Assembly (NCBI GenBank): GCA_013399115.1
Contig: VXAA01003156.1
Coordinates: forward strand, 695,046 to 759,045
DNA: 64,000 nt
Source of the DNA: Anseranas semipalmata
Lineage: Eukaryota; Chordata; Aves; Anseriformes; Anseranatidae
Reading direction: 5' to 3'
The notes beneath the pieces were generated by a model. The model was not told where the DNA came from. It worked only from the letters and a program-made list of their open reading frames with translations, and ran no database searches. How positions within the stretch are numbered: position 1 is the stretch's first letter; each line of letters opens with the position of its first letter. Position numbers and translations under genes: made by a program. Positions 43,177-57,500 of this stretch are shown one piece after another.

Positions 43177-44670
43177 CCACGTCAACTTCTGGTTTACTCA
43201 TTTATGTCTTGCCTGAGAATTCCTAGATTACTGCTTTTTGATGTGACAACAGATGAAATAGCCAGGGGGATCAGCTGAAGTGACCACTTAATAAGAGGTG
43301 GAAAACCATCTAACTTGATCCCTCTGAAGAAAAACCACCGTGCTTTGGAGACAACAGCCCCGCTCTTTACATGGTGACACGACCTCCTGGGAGCATGCTT
43401 CATGGATTTCCACAAAGTCCATCACTGGCTGCTGCATCTTCAGAAGAGATCTGAGGAGAGAATTGGGCTGTTATCACTAAAGCACACCTAGACTAGCATC
43501 TTATGCTTATTGTTGTCAACACTTTAAGTTTACAAATGGGATTTTCTTTCAGTAGAGGTAGCTTGTTTGTTTGTTTGTTTGTTTTTTAAATCAGACTTTC
43601 AAATACAACCCTAAGAGCTAACTATTTATTAATGGACATTGGTTTCATGAAATGTCTTTAAAACAATAGATTAGAATGGTCTTAAAATATCTGAGGCTGC
43701 AAAAACTGTATTTTAAATAGAAAAAATGCCAAAAAAAATCTCAGTTGGTCATTCTGTAAAATGCTGACCTCAGGTTTACTCCTTAGATGTTGCTAATTCT
43801 ATATTGTATTCACTGTATTTTTTAGTTACAGCTTATCAGAAGATTTCTATGTAGGAATGTTTATTACTTGAACACAGATTTTAAAAAATATTTAATTTAG
43901 AAACATTTTTGCCCAGCTTTTTCAAGACTCTTCCCCATCTTGAATTTAAAAAAAAAAAATAATTATTATATATACTAATTTTAAAAGTAAGAAAAATATG
44001 GAAGTGTTAATTTTAAGGTACTTTTAATTGAACTTTGTACATTGTTTAAGTAAATTTTGATTCATATCAAGTCTGTAAAGCTTGGCATTGTATTTTGTGT
44101 ATGCATGTTTTCATTTTGCAAATATTTAATATATAGACCTATGATGTACATCTGTAGGTTACATAGATGTTATGGGTACTTTTAGTTTATTGTGAGTATT
44201 ACAGTTGCATAAATAGCTAGTAATCACTGGGCTAAATAGCTGCAAGCTTTTTATTATTTTTAAGCTGTAAAGGAAACTGAAACTGTATTGGCCATACTTT
44301 TTGTTCTAGGCAAAGCAGCGCGTAAGTAATTGCTCTGTTCAACTGCTAAGGCATTAGTGGAAGTGTAAACTTGAGACTGCATGTATTTTGATATCTACAG
44401 GACTGCTTGGTTAAAATAAAAATTGAAGCCCTGTGCTAATTTGTTCACAAATAATGGACTGTACTGATTGCCACTGTACTTCGTTATATATTTTGACATT
44501 TGCTACGTGTCCTTCTCATCCCCTGGAACACAACTTGAAACTTATGTCACTAGAGTTCATCTCCCCCCCCNTACATACCCCTGTCTAAGTTGGAAATTTT
44601 ATGCATGTTCTGAACTATTCAAGTATTTTATAAACAGTAGCACACAATAAATTTTGTGCATGGGCTGCGG
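43177..44670 (+). other. PPP3CB: PPP3CB 3' UTR (long isoform)
   Basis: About 1.5 kb of AT-rich sequence runs from the stop to the last good poly(A) hexamer. It holds a (TTTG)n run near 43562-43584. A C tract with one undetermined base lies at 44562-44571. The extent is inferred from the hexamers. Confidence 0.7.
44646..44651 (+). terminator. PPP3CB: Poly(A) signal AATAAA for PPP3CB
   Basis: AATAAA is followed within 50 bases by GT-rich sequence (TTGTGTATTGGTTTTATTTGG), a typical cleavage context. An earlier AATAAA at 44415-44420 could also be used. Confidence 0.7.
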
Positions 44671-47600
44671 CTCCTATCATTGTGTATTGGTTTTATTTGG
44701 CATACTTAGGTCTAATCTGACCCTGAAAATTGTTGAGAAATGAAATACTGTTCAAAATTTAAGCTATTGAAAAAATAGCCTAAGAGGTGAGATTTAGCTT
44801 GCAGAAAACTAGTTTAACATAAATGCTATTTAATTAAGATGTTACTTCTGCTTTTTTTTTTTTAAGTTCTCATATATTAAATTTAAAAATTTATTAAACA
44901 TTTTCTGTCTGCTAGACTGGACATCTATTGTTAGTTTGTACAGACTTGTAAGAGCAGTGTTAGTTGTTTCTACAGAAAGGCTGTTAAGTATAGCTACGTT
45001 TTGTATGTTGCTTTGAGCGAAGTGTTCAAGACACAAGGGAAGTGTGCTGGGGCTGCTTTTTTGGGTGGGTAGGGGGGCTGTTTGTTACAGATATGCCAGA
45101 AAGACTAAATCAGATATTATCTTTGAAATAAGTAGGACAAGCTGCTGAGCAGGATGAGAATGAAGATAAAAAAAAATGTGACACGCTAATGGAATTTTAA
45201 TGTTTGATTTTACTTTATTGCAGATGTGTTCTGATTGGAAACTATTCTCAAAGTTTGTGTGCAGAAGATCAAGTTAAAAAATGGTAATTTTTTTTTTTTT
45301 TTTATGAAACACCTCCATACTAGTGAGCTGTCCAGTCTGTGTGTGATGTTGTGTTAGAGCAGACCAAACACATGCTGCTGAAATACAACTGAGGTTTTAC
45401 ATGGTGAACATTATGACGGTAACTTTCTCCTTGTAAGTGCTAATGAAAATTTCTCAGCTTCACAGGGCAGTATGTTCATGATTTGATACTCAGACCTTAG
45501 TTCTTATTACTATTCTGACTAGCTGGAATGGTGTATGCAGGGAAAATAGAGATTCAATCTGTGTGGAAGGACCTCGCTGTAATTGGAGAGAACTGGTTCT
45601 TGTCCATCAGTCAGTGCTGTGCTGCAGCGATGCTTGCTTCCATGAGGATTCCCTTGTGTCTGTTGTCTGTAGTAGTTTTTGCCAGATATGAAGGCAGAGG
45701 TGCAGTAAAGGAAAATTTCTGGGCTGTTTTTGTCAGCCTGTTTTCTAATGCTGCGTACATTCCTGTTGCCATTTAAGCAAGTCCTCAGGTAACAGGATTG
45801 TGTCTGGGGGCTTTCTCTGTTTAGAAAGTAAGTACTCATTTTTTCCTGCTGTGTTTCTGAAAGGTGGAGCCTGGAGCTGCCTCTAATTCTTGCATTGTTG
45901 AGGAGAAAAAAATGTATACTCCCTCCCAGAAAACTGTAAGTAGTTTTGCTTTATTTGTTTTGTGCTTTCAGTGTTTTAAGTGGGAGGAAGGGTCTGTGTG
46001 CCATTAGTCTGCTCTTGGGTAGGGAGGGGAGAACGCTTGGAAATAGCTTTGTCAGCCAAAGGGTGCAAGTAGCAAAACGTGGCTGATTCCCGGCTTGAGC
46101 TGGAGCGGTCACGGCTTTCCTGCCCTGCACGGGGCTTGGTGGGCACCCTGGGGGTCCCAGAGACCTGGATGTGTCCTCTCCTGGGCTGCTGGATCTAAGC
46201 GGCACCTGTACTGCTGCGATCTGCAAGGAGAAGGATTCAGAGATGGCTGGGGACTGGGGGGAGGTGTTCTGGCTGTTCTGAGAAATGGAAGTGCGTTTTA
46301 GTGAAACTGAAAAGCAGGCCTGAAAGTACAGAACGTGTCTGAGTATGGTTTTGGGGGGTCTCGTGTTAAAGCAGGACTGTATGCTGTCGAGAAACTTGCT
46401 GCCACCTGGTGAGCCAAACAGGGAAGACCAGCCTAGTTCAGTCTGCTTATATTTAGTTTGATGGCAAACATAACCTCCCCATCCAAAATTATTTATAGTG
46501 TTAAACAATAGCTTTCCTTTCCAAAGCTTATTAAATTCCAAATTGTGAAATGGAAAAGTTTAATTGTGAAGAAGAAGATTGGTCTTTTCAGCAAAAAGAC
46601 AAGTGGTCGGGGTTGGGGCTGCTTTTCTCTTAGAGGCAGACTCCTGGTTTGAGTCTGAACAGTTAAGAGGCATAGTCTCATAAATGGCTTTCTTTTTTCT
46701 AATGTTTAATCTTGGAACACCATTATGTTACTTACGTGTAAAAATTAGGCTCTTTCAGAGGCACGATAGAGAGTATCTGTTCATTCTTGCCATTGTTTCA
46801 TTATCATTCAATTTTTGTTACCCATTTAATGATTCTTCGTTGGTAGCATATAAGGAAAATAACTTTTTGCCATAAAACATGTGAATGGCATTAGGACATA
46901 GAAGCCTATTCATCTGTTCATGTTCTTGTAGTAATAGGATATATGAACCAGACTTAACATTCTGCTTTGCATGATAAATAAATCGGTGGGGATTTTTTGA
47001 GTCACGTGAAAAGATGCAGGTGCATTAATATACTTTAATTATTAAATGCTAAATTTCTTCACATGTAAGGAAGTTTGCTCAAGAGCAAAGAATAAGAACC
47101 AAAGCTCATGAGAGCCTTGGTCATGCTTGGAAGCCTATTTACAGCTATGTATATCACAGTGGATACTTGCACAAGTGATGACCAAAGTAATATGCTGTAG
47201 AATGTCCTTTAGTCTCCCCAAATCAGCTTCTCTCTGTTGTTCACATTTGGAATATTTACCTTCAATCTGACCCAAAAATTTTAAAATGGACTATATTTCT
47301 AAGTTTAATAATCAGAAAACATTTAAGTCAGATTTAAGTTGCAGAGTATTTAATGTAAGTGAAATACTTGATTTTTTTTTGTATAGTAAACTTGATATTT
47401 GCTATTGTTTTACAAAAACCTTTATGTACCTGGTGTGTATGAGTGAAAGGTTTGCTGTATTAAAATCAACTCTACCAGCCCTGGCTATTTCTGTTTGAGG
47501 GCTAACGAAACTAGAGCTTTGCTGTTTGTGTGAGGGTCCTATAATACAATTTTTACTTGTTAAAGCATTGCTTAGAAATATTAGGAAACAGTGCTACCTG

Positions 47601-48229
47601 CTGGATGTCAAGGCTGCCTGGGGACAGATGCAGTGTGGCTTTCTAAAAAAACAAATGTACTAGTCAAAGCTGTTTGTTCGTTCTTTAATCCTATGAAACC
47701 ATCCACGTAATCATTTGTATCATCTGTGTCACTGTCGCTTCCAGTTTGGATTTGCGCATGTTCTGTAGTGGTAGCATTTACTCACAGCAAATTACTGAAC
47801 AATGACAAAACAGTATAACCCACACCTTCACAAGGCGATACTTCAAAATTAGATTTTATATTATTTTTTCTTTCTATTGCTGCCTTAAGCACAATGGTAA
47901 CTAACTGCTAATCATAACTAATTTAAGAACTTAAATAGAGGGGTACAGTCAAATTCTGCCAAGGTGCTTGCTTAAACTGTTAGTGTAATGTGACTTAAAC
48001 TGAGCACTTATTTTTCGACATCAGGATGGAAGGACATTACAGAGGGTTTTTGTTAGAGAACGGGGCTGGGTTTTTGTAAAATACTTCACATCATAGCCTC
48101 AGGCTTTTTTTGTCATCCACAGTTAGCTCAGTAGTTAAGTTTAGATTTTTCAAGAAAGTCTAATTATGCAGGAGTTTGGCAGAGGGGAGGTGGTTTTGTC
48201 TGGGTCAAAAGAACTAAGACTTAGGGCTA
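44671..48229. other. Intergenic interval between PPP3CB and ANXA7
   Basis: About 3.5 kb separates the two convergent 3' ends. There is no assembly gap and no recognised gene or CR1. A 196-codon frame on the minus strand (45951-46541) is the longest in the window, but it shows no family resemblance and overlaps a locally GC-rich patch at about 46090-46270. Confidence 0.7.
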
Positions 48230-48246
48230 ATAGACAAGATATGTCT

Positions 48247-48252
48247 TTTATT
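48247..48252 (-). terminator. ANXA7: Poly(A) signal AATAAA for ANXA7
   Basis: TTTATT on the plus strand reads AATAAA on the minus strand, about 205 bases past the ANXA7 stop. It would give a short 3' UTR spanning about 48230-48455. Confidence 0.65.
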
Positions 48253-48455
48253 ATACAATAAAGAATATTATGTGCTGTAAATTAAGGCAAGCGTAAGTGC
48301 AAAAAGCTTATTAAATCACCAGAAGGCATATTTGTGATTGTACAAAGTTTAAAATTATTCTTTTACATACAAGGGTAGTCAGTGTCTGCATAAAGCATGT
48401 TACATGTCCTCCAGTTTGTTTTAAAAAAGAAAACCAATGAACAGATAATCCTCTT

Positions 48456-48578
48456 CTATTGACCAACAATTGCCAGTAGCAAACGCCTGTAATCACCGCT
48501 TGTATCACTTGCTATCATTGTAGCCAAAGTCTTCTGATACATTTGTGCGAACATCTGTTTAATCTGCACGAGATCAAT
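48456..48578 (-). CDS. ANXA7: ANXA7 last coding exon (repeat 4, C-terminus)
   Basis: After a long pyrimidine tract and TTTGTGCAG the exon reads [20 protein letters not shown], then [20 protein letters not shown] and TAG. It completes annexin repeat 4, and the Asp of SDTSGD caps its Ca2+ site. It is in phase 0 with the exon before it. Confidence 0.97.
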   Translation of the reverse strand: MDLVQIKQMFAQMYQKTLATMIASDTSGDYRRLLLAIVGQ

Positions 48579-51500
48579 CTGCACAAAGTAAAAAAAAAAA
48601 AAAAAAAAAAGGCACAAAAATTGAGCACAGTGTGTGATCTGAACTCCTAGGCAGTTACCCCGCATCTCCTCCCTTGCAGACTATAGAATATCAGACAGGG
48701 GTGCAACATGCAACTTACTAACTCTGCACATCTTACAAGCCAGCGGTTCTCTCTACAGACAGATAAGCAGCTCCCAAAGCAGAGTCTAGCAGTTGCTCCT
48801 TGCTTTGTTAGGACTGTAGCATCCTAACTTTATACAGTTGAACCTTTGGAGTTGAGGTGCTTTTCTGCTACACAGACAGGCAACCGCATGGAGGAAGGAA
48901 GACGAGCAGTATTATTACTTAGCCAGAGATAATACTATATGAATATATATATATAAAACTATATATAATTACTATATGAAACCTAGCTTTAAAACAAATT
49001 ACTTTGTTCATCCACATCTGAACCAGATAAAAGCTTCATTGCAATACGCAATTTCTACAGCTATGAAAGAGGGACTACGTAGAAAGCTGGTTAGAGCAGA
49101 TGGCTTTCCACTACATGTGAGGTCTACAGAGGAGAAAGTTTCTTACCTCACTGCGAGTGACTATAATTCTGATGAGGGTAGAATCATCTGTGCCAGCTCC
49201 TTTCATAGAATAATAAAGTCTTTCTGCAAAAAAGGCTGGGCGATTTAAAGCACATTGCACTGCAATAAAGTATATTTTCAGGATTAGTTTCAGTATGGTA
49301 TGCTGTATGGTGATAGCTAGCAGGATCAATTCAGGATTTATGCTGTAGACAGCTACAGGTAGGTATCAATAAAGATTCAGTATTGTAGATTACAGGAACT
49401 GTTTTATAAAGCTGAATTTATTTTGTATCTGAACAAATGAGTTAATCCTTCACATGAAAAGTTATGGTTATTACCAGTTAACTTTTCTGGAAGTGCTTTT
49501 CAAAGCTGGCTGGGACCTTAATTTTCAAATCTATAAACAGTTCTTTTCTTTGGATAGCTATGATTGAGGTATTTGACTTGTGTTCCATTGCTAGAGTCTC
49601 ACTAACAAAAGTACAAATGTAAAAAGTTCTCATTCTCAAGTAGTTGTGGAATGGATCTTGTTTGTTAGATTCTTCACTCTCAAAGACAAGCCTCTGTTCT
49701 TTTACGTGATTCTCAGAGATTAATTTTTCCTGTAGAACTCTTTAGTAGAATATAATCTGGGAAGATTGTGTTTAACACAATGGGTTTTAATCAGTTATGG
49801 TTGCAGAAATGCAGTCAATTTGGTAAGCACTGGTAGGACTGGTGTGTGGAGTACTGGTTGCACTATTAGTAAATCGTACTGGTTTCTCACTAACAGTAAA
49901 TCATGATAAATTTGAAGTGCTTTACTACTGTAAGTCATCTGGGAGCAGTGAATTCAAAACAGGTCTTCTATTTTGGTGACGTTTTCTTTAGCCAATGCTA
50001 AGCTTTGGGGCTAGGTGATGGTGGAGAAGAGTACTGGAAAGGGAACTGTGCCTAAAGTAGGTTCATGTTGGTTGTGAGATCATGCGTGGGGGTGGTTCAG
50101 CTGTCTCTGAGGTGCCACACAACCAGCCCCACAGCTCTGTTACACTGGTCCTCGCGTCATTGGCAGAGCTCTGAAACAACAGAACCACCAGTACTAAACA
50201 GTGACCCTGTTCTGTGTAGTTACATGCCTTTCCAGGGAAGTGACAAGTAGTTTCTGGGTAACCTTCCCTTGTTTCAAACTGACTTTTTCAAGCTGGGTGC
50301 TCATTTGCTCCGATTAAGTGCATAGTAAGAAATTTGAATAATTTAAGTTACTTTTCTATTCACAGAGTCTCAAATTGTGTATTCATTTGCCATATGGCCA
50401 GTGCTGAATTGGATTCTTCTTCAATTACATTTAGAAGGTTTATTTACTAAGGGATAAGGAGAGGGAAGAACATATCACTTACAAATAGTCTTCAAGCCAC
50501 GTTCCACATTTCCAGAAAATTCTCGATCAATGCTGCTTAATAAATCACGATTAGCAATCTACAAATAAATGAGATTAATATGTGGATAATGAAATGCAAC
50601 AAGTAGAACCTTAATTCAAAATATGCTGACTGAATTCATTTGAAATCGGTGAAGAACTCCTACCTTGGAGTATGCCTCAACTGTTGCTTTTAATTGGGGA
50701 AAACTTCTGGTTGCCAGAATCATATTAAAGCAAGATTCATCAGTCCCAAGTTTTCCTTCACCTGCTTGGTAAAGACGCTGAGCATCTTCTTGAGCTTTTT
50801 GATAATCCACAGTTTGATTCTCATCCCGATTACCCTAAAAGCAAAGATAGTGGATGTCAAAGGAAGTTACACAGAGATGCTGTGGTTTAACTGCTTGAAG
50901 TGTAGACCCCAAGCTCATATCTCCAAAGCTTGAAGCAGGAGGAATAATACCAGTTTGAAATACATTGCATTGCTTTAAAACTACTCTTCGGTTTAATAAT
51001 TTTTATAAGCAGAAAATAAGAAAGTGGCCCCAAACTCTATCTGTAGGGTATGGTTTAAATTGTATATATACTGTATATATACTGACACATAATTTTGCCT
51101 ATAAATACCATCTCATAGTTCTAGTCTTTTTCAGGAATTATACTCAAGTCTCTATTTTACTTAATAATGTGAGCTTTCTCTTGATTTGTTTCTAGGCTTC
51201 AAGTTGCAAAGAATCTTCCCAAATGAACTTATGAATTCCCAAATGAATTATCTTACTGAATATGCACACCTGAAATATCTCAGGTTTTCTATTATATTTA
51301 GAGTTTGCTAATTTCAAGTACGAATGTCTCCAGAAAGCACTTACTACTATAGTTGTAATATGTCAAGTAGGGCTTATATGACGTTTTTTGTGATTTGGGG
51401 GTTTGTTTTTTTGCTGCACAATGCATGGATGGATACTGCTAAATATGCTGGCTGAGTAGGCTAAATACATGCTCCTACATACTGTTGTGTCTATAGCAGT

Positions 51501-54500
51501 TAATACAATATTTAAATTATGTGGTTGTCAGTTATTGTAAAGTACTGGATTTATCAAAATAAAAATTAGCATGAACTTCTCAAGCTTTGCTTTCTTGTGG
51601 ATTTTGACTTTGTAATCCAAATACTTAGTGAATAGCTGAACTCTCATAAAGGTAGAAGCAAACAAGATAGAGAAGAGTCACAGAAATTCTAACAGCAAAT
51701 AGGCACTTTTATCAGAAAAAATGTGGGAAGTTACATTTACTACGTATTTCTTCCTGAACATGGATAACTGCAAGTTACTGTTCTTGCACACAAAAAGAGC
51801 CCTAGTAAATGATGTGAGATAAGCAGCCTTCAGCGTTCTCCTGAGTTCAGTAGTAGCACACATCTAATTCTGTTTACCTGGAGGGAGGGCTGTGATGTGA
51901 CTTGGGAGGTAAGGTTTAATCTACAATGCCTCTAGGCTTGTTTTGGAGGATTCTCACAGATATTTTACATACCATAAATGTTATCCTATCAGTACTACCC
52001 AAATGATTTTGTTTATGCAAAAAATGAAAAGCATCTGGCTTTAACAGCAGTGTGGAGCACTGCTTGTACTACTTACCATTTGATCGCATCTGCTCAGTAA
52101 AAAAAAAGACGATGAATTCTCTGAGGTGAATACAGGGTGCTCAATTAAGTCACTCAGTTCATCATAGAGATAGGAAATAACTCTTCCTTGAGGAGGGGCT
52201 GAAGGGTCTTGTCTTATCGTTAGAGAGTATATTAACAGTCTAGGGCTAATTTCTAACAAAACCTAGCTCTAGCTAAGCATGCACAGGCAATTAATTTACA
52301 GAGCAATTATGAATATATGCATCAGAGTGTACACCCGCATCTTAACAAAATAAGAAATAAAAATTCAAGCTCACTTGGCACATAGATATAAGTAATCGTT
52401 CAAAGTGTCCTGAAGTGTCTGCTCTGATGTCTTGTTCGATATCCCTTCCAAATTCTGATTTATAGCAGTTCACTATGTCTCGTATTTCCTGGTTTGTCCT
52501 TGTGCAAAGGATCTCAATCAGCACTCTCTCCTGAGTGCCTGCTCCCTGTAGGTAGAGGAAAAGAAGGCATAGCTGCAAAGCACTACCTACTTCATTTTGT
52601 TCAACTGTGGGGGAAAAAAGCAGTCAGCTGTTACTTTAAAACTTAAAACAATCTACATTGTAAGAACAGTATTCTTGCAGTGTGAAAGCACCAAGTTTAC
52701 AGTAAACTTACTTAAAAAGAATGAAGATTTCCAAAACATTCAATTCTGCACTGACTTAAGAAATACCCCAACTGTATGTCCACGATGGTGATATCAGCCA
52801 AAGATAACAGGAAAAACGTTTAGGAAGAAAATGAAGAAATTCTTTGGCAACCTTATTCTGGGAACACACTGGGAGAAAGGCAGAGCCTTATGATAGCCCT
52901 TAAAGCACGAGATACACGTGTAAATCCTGTTTTGATCAGTGTACAAGTGTGTTCGCTATTCTAAATGTGGCTGTTTCCTCAACATGGAGCACGAGGAGGA
53001 ACTTTTCATAGATGCTTCGCCCTCCTCAGGATAGCAATTAACTGGGTTCTGTGTACAGTCAGATCTTACTGGCATGATCATCTCTATTCAAGCAAGGGTT
53101 AGATAGGGGTGGATCTATATGAGACTTCTAGGTAGTATTGTAATATAAATTTAAAAAAATGGTTGAGTGGTTCTTGCCTCCACTAAAACTACATCTTCAT
53201 TTGTGCTCCATATTCTTTAGCAATCTGCATTCATACATGGGGTAAGTGGCTTGTTTCCAGCCACCTGCTAGCTACTGCAATTCATACAAGCAAGAAATTC
53301 AGGTAAACTGGACATACCAGTTTTCCTGAATGAAAAGTTTAAACCAACTAGCTCACCTAACCTCTAATGCAGTCCTAATACCTGAACAAATACATGCATC
53401 ACCTGACCTTAAGGTCTGATATCTACCAGATATCAGAACAACACTGTTAAATGGCAGATACTCACCTGGTATGCAACAAAAAATTTCATTGTTGTCCTGC
53501 TGAAAAAACTGGGATAATCCAAAAATAATCTTTCTGTAGCAGTGGCTTGTTCCCAGCAAGGAGAGGTATGTAAACTTCAATTTAAACGGTGGTTACAGTT
53601 TAAAAGCACCCCAGCTCTTACACTAGGTTCTAGCAAAAAGTATGAGTGAGAGCGGCAGAGAACAAAATTCCATCCTGTAGCATTTCATCCCCTGCTGGAC
53701 AGCTGCTGCAAATTGGCCAATCCTGCAGAAATTGGCCAGTACTGGGGCATAAAGCAGAAAATAATTTTAATCCTTACAGTCCTTAAATTTGCTTTCCACC
53801 GCAGGATTTTTCAACAACGCAGGATCACATATTCTGTTTTCTTAGGTGAGCATTTTAAGACAGTTTTAAACTATTTTGTTCACAGGAGAACCATACCTTC
53901 ATGGCATGACGTAAACTCCAGGCATCATAGTAGGTGGTAGGCATGAAGAGTGCTAGAACCAATTCTTCCACATTTCCACTTAACTCAGACTTCAGATCTT
54001 TAATTAAATCCTGTCCAATCATAAACACAAAAATTGACTAATTATATAGTACGGGGGCTAGAAATTACTTCAAGTGGCATTATTCAAGTGGCACAAACTT
54101 ACCCCAAACCACACAATTTGAGCAGCTGATGATCTTTTTCTGCTTCTGTTTGCTACATTACATTACATTGTTATCCATGTTCTGAGAATCCCTAACATTC
54201 CCCACAAAGCCACGGACATCACTCCTTTCTTTTAAAATACTGCCAAAATACATAGCAATACACACTATAACTCTATAGTGATTGGAGTACTTGCTAAGGA
54301 AGGAGACCCGAGTTCAGTTCCTTCCTGTACCAAATATTTCCAAGCCTACAACTCCTACCTCTTGCAGAAGTATGTTAACCACAAACCAACAAGTTCAGCC
54401 TGGTAGGGGAAGGAGCCGCTTCTTTCAAAGCAGTGCTACTGAGCAGGTAAAAATGTAAGCTTTCACTGCAGTAGAAAGCACAGAAAGGAAATCATTTGAA

Positions 54501-57500
54501 AGCAAGTGTCTGCAGCACTGTCTTGGAAAGGAACCTCCCGTTATGGATCATAAAGGAGGCAACAGGAGAAGGTACCTGTCTGCGCCTTTAAAGTGAGCAC
54601 AGTTATGGTAATAATGGCATGGGGCTGAATTACTCTAGCAAGCTAAGCCCTAGATGTTGAATCACCACCAATTCTCAACTAATTTCTCTGTTTTTTCTTA
54701 TGAAAAAAAATACATATTTTTGAGCTGCTTTGTGTGCATAAAAAACTTGGTAGTTTCAGACTAATACAAAGACAGTTTAAACTTGATCGTTTTCTATCTA
54801 CTAAGCATTACAAACTTAGAGAAGCTTCATGTTTGGTCAGCATCCTAGCCAGACTCTCCCATGCCCTCACTTCTACCAGATATCAGACCAACACTGTTAA
54901 ATGGCAGATACTCACCTGGTATGCAACAAAAAATTTAACCAAAAGAGGTGCATTTAAAAAATGCCCCAAACAACTCCCCAGGACTAAAATGCAATCAGGC
55001 AGTTACAGCAGCAGCTGAAAGTTTTATTTTGTTTTGTTTTTGTTTACTGATGCAAAGAACCTAGTGAACATACCTTGCCATACATAGTCTTGAAGGCTGC
55101 CTTGATTTTTTGCCTTTGATCATTGGAGCGGTTTGCTACAACATTGATGATAGCCTGCTCGTCAGTTCCTTGAAAACAGAAGGGCAATATAAGAGCTCGT
55201 GATAATTCCTCCAAGACTATGCATTTTATAATCTCACATTTGGGCACAGTTACCTAATAAATGCATGAATATCATGTAAGTCTATTTACAAATTTTCTAT
55301 GTAACTTAGTCTACTAAATTGCCCAAGTCATTTTGGAAGGGTGACTTTGCTTTAATAATTTAATAATGCTTTAATAATTGAATAATGCATTAATAAGTCA
55401 GCTGAAGAGAAATGTAAGTATATGTTGCTTACTTACCAAACCCCTTCATTGCTTTGCGCAGAATTTCTGCGTCCCTTCCAGCATCAAAGTTTGGAGCAGC
55501 TTGAATTGTGCCCTGGGTACACTGAACCATTGCTCCAGGCTGAAAATAAGAGCCACGTATAACTAGCTATCCTGCACAATATAAATTGAAATTAAAATCA
55601 CAACTTTGGAGTCAGTACTTCAGAAGGAGAAATCACGGAATAGTTCATTCCATTAGATCACCATTTTCCTCCAACACAGCATCAGGTTGACATTTAGTTG
55701 TGTTGGCCCACCAATGCCAAAGCAATGCTTTTCACAGTTGTATGGATGAAGATCTATGTGACCAGTATACACAGATATAGAGTTATGGTTTTGTTTGGCT
55801 TGTATTCTGAGTGTAGCTGGGAACTCTTGATGCAGAATACTTTGTACATTGACTTCATCTGCAAAGACATCTTTTACAGTAAAGGAAACTTTGTCACTTT
55901 TAAACCATTTGATACTATAGGACCAATTTATACCCTTTCATATCAAACTCATTGAGAAAAGATGAACTAAAATGCCTGTATGCAAATATATGACTGCTTA
56001 AATTTAATTGTTCTCAAATTACAGAGGTGTAAATCTGAATCGTATTGAAAGCAGTGGCAACAAACTGCTATTCCATGTGGCCAAGATTGGTACTATTTTT
56101 TTTTCTTTTTTGCCTTTAGCACAGCACCCTCCAAAATAATGTCACGGACAACCCAAATGCTGCAGTGACACAGCGATATTCACGACTGAATTACCTGAGT
56201 TCCCCCTTGCCCAAAACTGCCTCTCACATCAGTGCTTCCTTGCATTATGGACAAGACGAGGGACTGTTACTAAACAATGTGTAATACTAACATTGAAATG
56301 CATTTTCAGCCATCACGTCCTTTCCTCTGTGACACATCCCCAGCTTATATTCAGTCCTCCTCCCTACCCTTTGCCACACAACCAATTGTAAAAGCATTGC
56401 TTTACGCCAGTAGCAGCAAGGTGAAAAAAAATACAGAAGCCACATTAAGGCTGATTATAGAAGAGGATATAGCACATACCAGACCAGGCATTGGTGATGG
56501 TGCTTGTCCACCGGGATATACTGAAAATGAATTAAAGAACAAGAAAAAAGGAATTAATTATGTTTCTTCTCATTATGTAAATGCTACCTAATTTGAAAAT
56601 AAAGCCATTTACAGACCTGGTAATTTACAGGTCTACCACTGCACAAAACCTGTTTGCTAAGTAACAATACTTATAACGATCAGTAACTGAAGTTCTTGCC
56701 TTTGGGAACAATGGGAAGAAGCAATTACAGAAGCATCCTGGCATATACACTAGCAAGGCAATTCTAAAAATACTAAATTTACTGGTGGCGTGGGAGCTGG
56801 AAGAATCTCTCCTTATTAAATATTGCTATCCTTGACAAAAGTCAACATAGCCCATGCCAATGAAGAATGTATGTCCCATGCACTCTTTCAAAGTCATATT
56901 ATTCATGTTAAAATGTCTAGTATATTAACAAATATTGAGAAGTCATTGGTGCAAAAAGAACTGAAGGAATCTCATTTCACGTTCAAAAGCACTGTGAATG
57001 CAAATGCTACAACTGCATTTATTACACTGGAACTTTATTTTTATCCATAGTACATATGTACAATTATTATTGTTTTAACAGCTGCTTAGTTATTGTTAGA
57101 ATCCATGAAGCCATCATTAAAAGAAAGGTTTTGTTGCTCTGAATTTCTTGCAACCACAACTGACATATTCCAGGACAAAAATGTTCTGAATGGTAACTGA
57201 GTACTTAAAGCATGAAAAACACTGCACTGTTTTTAAGCAATGGTGTTGCCATTCTCCTTTCCACTTCCCCCACTATGCCCGGGATCACCGTGAACACAGA
57301 TCTGCTCAGATTCCTGAAAAATACATCCATTCCTTTGAGAATAACAGATACTTGTTGAATGCGGCCTCTGGATTTCACAGTTCTGGTCAAATACTTGCAG
57401 TTTGAAGAAGGACAAGCACCTGAACAACTACATCATGATCATTAATCAGCGACAGCCATCCCTTTTGGATGTAACAGGTATAGAGACGGTTCTCATCTGC

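Noticed and set aside
52041..52259. Possible extra ANXA7 exon with coding-like text and a strong donor (ATG|GTAAGT)
   Set aside because: The flanking exons meet in phase 0, and I found no acceptor in the same phase giving a stop-free exon. The text also resembles no annexin sequence.
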